Part shown: positions 39,217 to 41,102 of the stretch, piece by piece
Layout of the letters: each line of letters begins with the position of its first letter
Numbering within the stretch: position 1 is the stretch's first letter
Assembly (NCBI RefSeq): GCF_003353055.1
Contig: NZ_QKWJ01000065.1
Span: forward strand, 1-41,102
DNA: 41,102 nucleotides
Origin: Cupriavidus lacunae
Lineage (GTDB): Bacteria; Pseudomonadota; Gammaproteobacteria; Burkholderiales; Burkholderiaceae
Direction of reading: 5' to 3'
The notes under the pieces: generated by a model
What the model was told of the DNA's origin: nothing
What the model saw: only the letters and a program-made list of their open reading frames with translations
Databases searched by the model: none
Translations under genes and position numbers: made by a program

Positions 39217-39506
39217 TGGGATAAACGACGTGCACTTTTTACCATAATGATCTCAAAATATTACAAACAATTACAAGCAGAACCCGATAGGGGTATGTGT
39301 CGGTTGGCACATAACGGCATGAGTAGTGGGTGGAGTTAAAGTTAATGTGCTGCAAGGGTTGCCCGGGGAAGCACCGAGCCTGCGGATTTTCGGCAATCCA
39401 GAATAGATTGCGCTGCCGCCATCACCGGGTTGCAGATTGCAAGGAATCCGGGCGGCTGAGATGCTGACGCCGGCGCGCAGTTGGCCGCCCTCTGGCAAGG
39501 AGGCGA
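39217..39506. other. AT-richer intergenic stretch
   Basis: About 290 bp without a gene. The segment 39230-39290 is conspicuously AT-rich for this window (CATAATGATCTCAAAATATT, then TACAAACAATTACAAG), reading as promoter-like sequence for the minus-strand glycosyltransferase. I cannot define a convincing -35/-10 pair. Confidence 0.4.
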
Positions 39507-39810
39507 CGTTTCAGCAATGTCTTCATCCCCACCTACAACGAGCCGCTGCGCGTGCTGCAGCCCACCGTCTACGCCGCGCTGGGGCTGGACTGGCCGCAGG
39601 CCGGCCAATGCACGCGGGCTGCCGCTGGCGCGCAGCGACATCGACGTCCTCGGCAACGAGGTCGATGGCTTCGAACCGCAGCACTATTTCGACCAGCAGG
39701 AACTGCAGGCGGCCCGCGCGGCGGCGCGGCGCTGGCCGCTGCTGGCGAGCCTGCTGGGGTATGGCGCCACCGGCAGCGAAACGGGTGGGCCGGGTGGACC
39801 GGTTGCTTAA
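39507..39810 (+). pseudogene. Remnant of a bacterial cellulose synthesis locus (bcsA/bcsR-like)
   Basis: Two fragments are fused. From 39507 one frame reads RFSNVFIPTYNEPLRVLQPT followed by VYAALGLDWPQA, matching the start of the glycosyltransferase domain of cellulose synthase BcsA (FVPTYNE...AALGLDWP). After about 39605, in a different frame, SDIDVLGNEVDGFEPQHYF and RRWPLLASLLG match the C-terminus of BcsR/BcsP-type small accessory proteins. No intact reading frame spans both. This is best explained as decay or deletion of a bcs locus, leaving 300 bp. Confidence 0.7.
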
Positions 39811-39825
39811 GCGCCGGCGTGCCTG

Positions 39826-40230
39826 TCAGGCCGGATCCGGCAGGCTGTAGCGCATGGCGTACAGGTGCTTGCCTTCGACGATATCGATGCTCAGTTCGCC
39901 GGACAGGCCAAGCAGCTCGCCCGTGCCGGAATCCGGCACCACCGATACCCGCAGCGATGGCGCGCCGCGCGTCATGGTACCGCTGTGCTGCAGCACAAAG
40001 GTGCCGCTGCGCCCGTTCAGCACGCCGCTGACCAGTTCCATCGCCACATAGCCAGCCGACCCCGCCACAGCCGTGCCGGCCGCCAGCATCTCGCCATGGC
40101 TGTTGCCTTGCAGGTCGCCGGAGAATACCTTGTCGATAGAGCGGCGCCCGAGTGCGGCACCAGTCACGTCGTCATGCAGCGGCAGTGCTTGCAGATTGAC
40201 CTCGAACGATCCCCTGGCTTGCAGTTCCAT
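39826..40230 (-). CDS. DUF3224-domain protein
   Basis: A 134-residue DUF3224 protein. Characteristic blocks are DKVFSGDLQGNSHGEML, GSAGYVAMELVSG, GRSGTFVLQHSGTM and VVPDSGTGELLGLSG. The fold is an allene-oxide-cyclase-like beta-barrel; function is unknown. The ATG at 40230 begins at the conserved GSFEV region and has GGGAAC upstream; a start at 40296 would add 22 unrelated residues. It appears monocistronic and unrelated to the steroid cluster. Confidence 0.9.
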   Translation of the reverse strand: MELQARGSFEVNLQALPLHDDVTGAALGRRSIDKVFSGDLQGNSHGEMLAAGTAVAGSAGYVAMELVSGVLNGRSGTFVLQHSGTMTRGAPSLRVSVVPDSGTGELLGLSGELSIDIVEGKHLYAMRYSLPDPA

Positions 40231-40469
40231 GGCAGTTCCCGTTGCGCGAGCAGTGTTGGAACAACGACTGTAAGCGATCGGCGCGCGGTGCTGCAAGCTG
40301 CCCCCGCCTTCCCCGATTCGCGGGGATTCGACCTGTCATGAAACGTTCCGGAGGCTAAGGCTTCCGGCTCGATGAAGGGGTGGCTATCAAGATAACCTGC
40401 ACAGCGCCGTAATCGCTAGAATGCGCGTTAGTGCGCAGCGGTGCGCCTTGGTCTGATCCCGGAGCCGGC

Positions 40470-40880
40470 ATGGAACCCCTCTCTTTTGAATTTGTCACCG
40501 TCGAGGAAGCAAAAAAGGTACTGGACGGCGGACCGCCGGTGCAAGCCGAGCCTGACTGGAGCGGCGTGCGGCGACCGCCGGCGCAGGAAGATACGATGCT
40601 TTCAGACGTCGCCATGCGCTGGCTGGCGTCGCTGCCGGCCGAGGCGCGGCCCGTGGAACTGTGCCGCCGCTATGCCCGCATCGGCAACCAGCTGGCCGCG
40701 CTCTCGGTCCACCCCGCGGCGCTGCATGCTTTCCTGGTCGAGTTGCTGATCGACAGGCGCGGTGGGCGGCAGGGGTTTCCGGATGGCATTGCGCTGGAAC
40801 TGTCGCGGCTGCATGAATATATGGTGGGGCGGTTGCAGGGGGGAGATGGGGAGCAGGGGTGGCCGGAGTTGGCGGATTGA
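40470..40880 (+). CDS. Hypothetical protein
   Basis: A 136-residue protein that I do not recognise beyond a conserved-hypothetical look. It is mostly helical, with an acidic N-terminus, a Pro-rich linker (about residues 22-40) and a C-terminal region (VAMRWLASLPAEARPVELCRRYARIGNQLA) that reads as a small helical domain. No signal peptide or membrane segment. A GGAGCCGGC sequence precedes the ATG. The upstream 239 bp hold no other gene that I can support. Confidence 0.65.
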   Translation: MEPLSFEFVTVEEAKKVLDGGPPVQAEPDWSGVRRPPAQEDTMLSDVAMRWLASLPAEARPVELCRRYARIGNQLAALSVHPAALHAFLVELLIDRRGGRQGFPDGIALELSRLHEYMVGRLQGGDGEQGWPELAD

Positions 40881-40924
40881 GGGGACTGGGGTGTCGCTGT
40901 GCGGTCGGTTTGTGGCTCTTGGCT

Positions 40925-40985
40925 AGGGTGGCTGTTTCGCCGGCGTGGCCGGTGGGGCTTCTTGCTCGTTAGCTTGGGGATTTAG
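40925..40985 (+). repeat. Partial copy of the long intergenic repeat
   Basis: GGCTGTTTCGCCGGCGTGGC and the following GGTGGGGCTTCTTGCTCG match the outer end of the repeat arm at 25700-25740 with a few substitutions. Only this end is present, after the hypothetical gene, so this is a truncated third copy of the element. Confidence 0.7.
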
Positions 40986-41065
40986 ATACTATGAAGGGCC
41001 GCGGAGGCAACTCCTGGAGTAAAACGAAGATTCGCACACTCTCGTTTTTCCAAAGGAGCACGCAA

Positions 41066-41102
41066 ATGGACGCGCCTGACACAGCCCTTCATGGGCAGAA
41101 TA
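41066..41102 (+). CDS. 5' end of a truncated gene at the window edge
   Basis: An ATG at 41066 follows a good RBS (AAAGGAGCACGCAA) and opens MDAPDTALHGQN, cut off by the window. The product cannot be identified. ATGAAGGGC at 40991-40999 and GCCCTTCAT at 41084-41092 form a 9-bp inverted repeat flanking the leader, possibly by chance. Confidence 0.5.
   Translation, partial: MDAPDTALHGQN

Noticed and set aside
39481..39810. A 109-codon open frame as a functional gene
   Set aside because: Its N-terminal part reads the BcsA fragment out of frame, and only the C-terminal 50 or so residues resemble a known family, so it is better explained as a pseudogene.
1..41102. tRNA, rRNA, CRISPR arrays, insertion sequences with transposases
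   Set aside because: None was seen: no regular short direct repeats with spacers, no transposase-like protein and no recognisable tRNA cloverleaf.

Overview
The window is strongly GC-rich DNA. Gene content, Shine-Dalgarno style and the long intergenic repeats suggest a betaproteobacterium of the Burkholderiaceae, most likely Cupriavidus or a close relative; this is inference, since there is no rRNA or tRNA to check it with. From about 0.1 to 35.8 kb it holds a large steroid-type catabolic cluster. The remaining 5 kb is unrelated chromosomal sequence.

Layout. (1) 140-10655, minus strand: a flavin-dependent luciferase-like oxidoreductase, then an operon for an HsaA-like 3-HSA hydroxylase, a KstD-like ketosteroid delta1-dehydrogenase, a flavin reductase, a second ketosteroid-dehydrogenase-like flavoprotein, a 3beta/17beta-hydroxysteroid dehydrogenase-like SDR, a KshB-like reductase, a FadD3-like acyl-CoA ligase and an NTF2-like protein. 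(2) 10867-15708: a small VOC protein, a LuxR-type regulator, and a plus-strand operon of SDR, HSL-type hydrolase and a decayed RibBA paralogue. (3) 15713-22870: a sulfation module. DUF1214 protein, PAPS-dependent sulfotransferase, SDR and DHH phosphoesterase run on the minus strand, divergent from cysD and cysNC. (4) 22965-25624: a second LuxR paralogue and a DUF1329 protein. (5) 25.6-26.6 kb: a large inverted pair of intergenic repeats. (6) 26673-35782: SRPBCC protein, small exported protein, TetR regulator, true-looking ketosteroid isomerase, SDR, C-C bond hydrolase, SDR, DUF1302 porin-like protein, and the hydratase/acetaldehyde dehydrogenase/aldolase trio (mhpDFE/tesEFG type). (7) 35871-41102: secreted SurE, a lipoprotein, a GT39-type membrane glycosyltransferase, a cellulose-synthesis pseudogene, a DUF3224 protein, a hypothetical protein and a truncated gene at the edge.

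How it fits together. Outer-membrane proteins (DUF1302, DUF1329) would handle a hydrophobic substrate. Dehydrogenases, the isomerase and delta1-desaturation would process the A/B rings, HsaA/HsaB would hydroxylate the aromatised ring, and the hydrolase plus the mhpDFE enzymes would finish meta-cleavage products. FadD3 would activate the C/D-ring propionate. No ring-cleavage extradiol dioxygenase and no Rieske KshA are visible, so the pathway must be completed elsewhere.

Two observations stand out. First, a 20-bp dyad, best copies CTTCGTCCGGGCGGACTAAG (reverse strand) and CTTCGTCCGAGCAGACTAAG, recurs in exact or decayed form in front of nearly every transcription unit and defines a probable regulon, perhaps for the two LuxR paralogues. 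Second, two such sites sit between PAPS-synthesis genes and a sulfotransferase operon that ends in a possible pAp phosphatase. Together these look like a self-contained, substrate-controlled sulfo-conjugation system embedded in a catabolic cluster.
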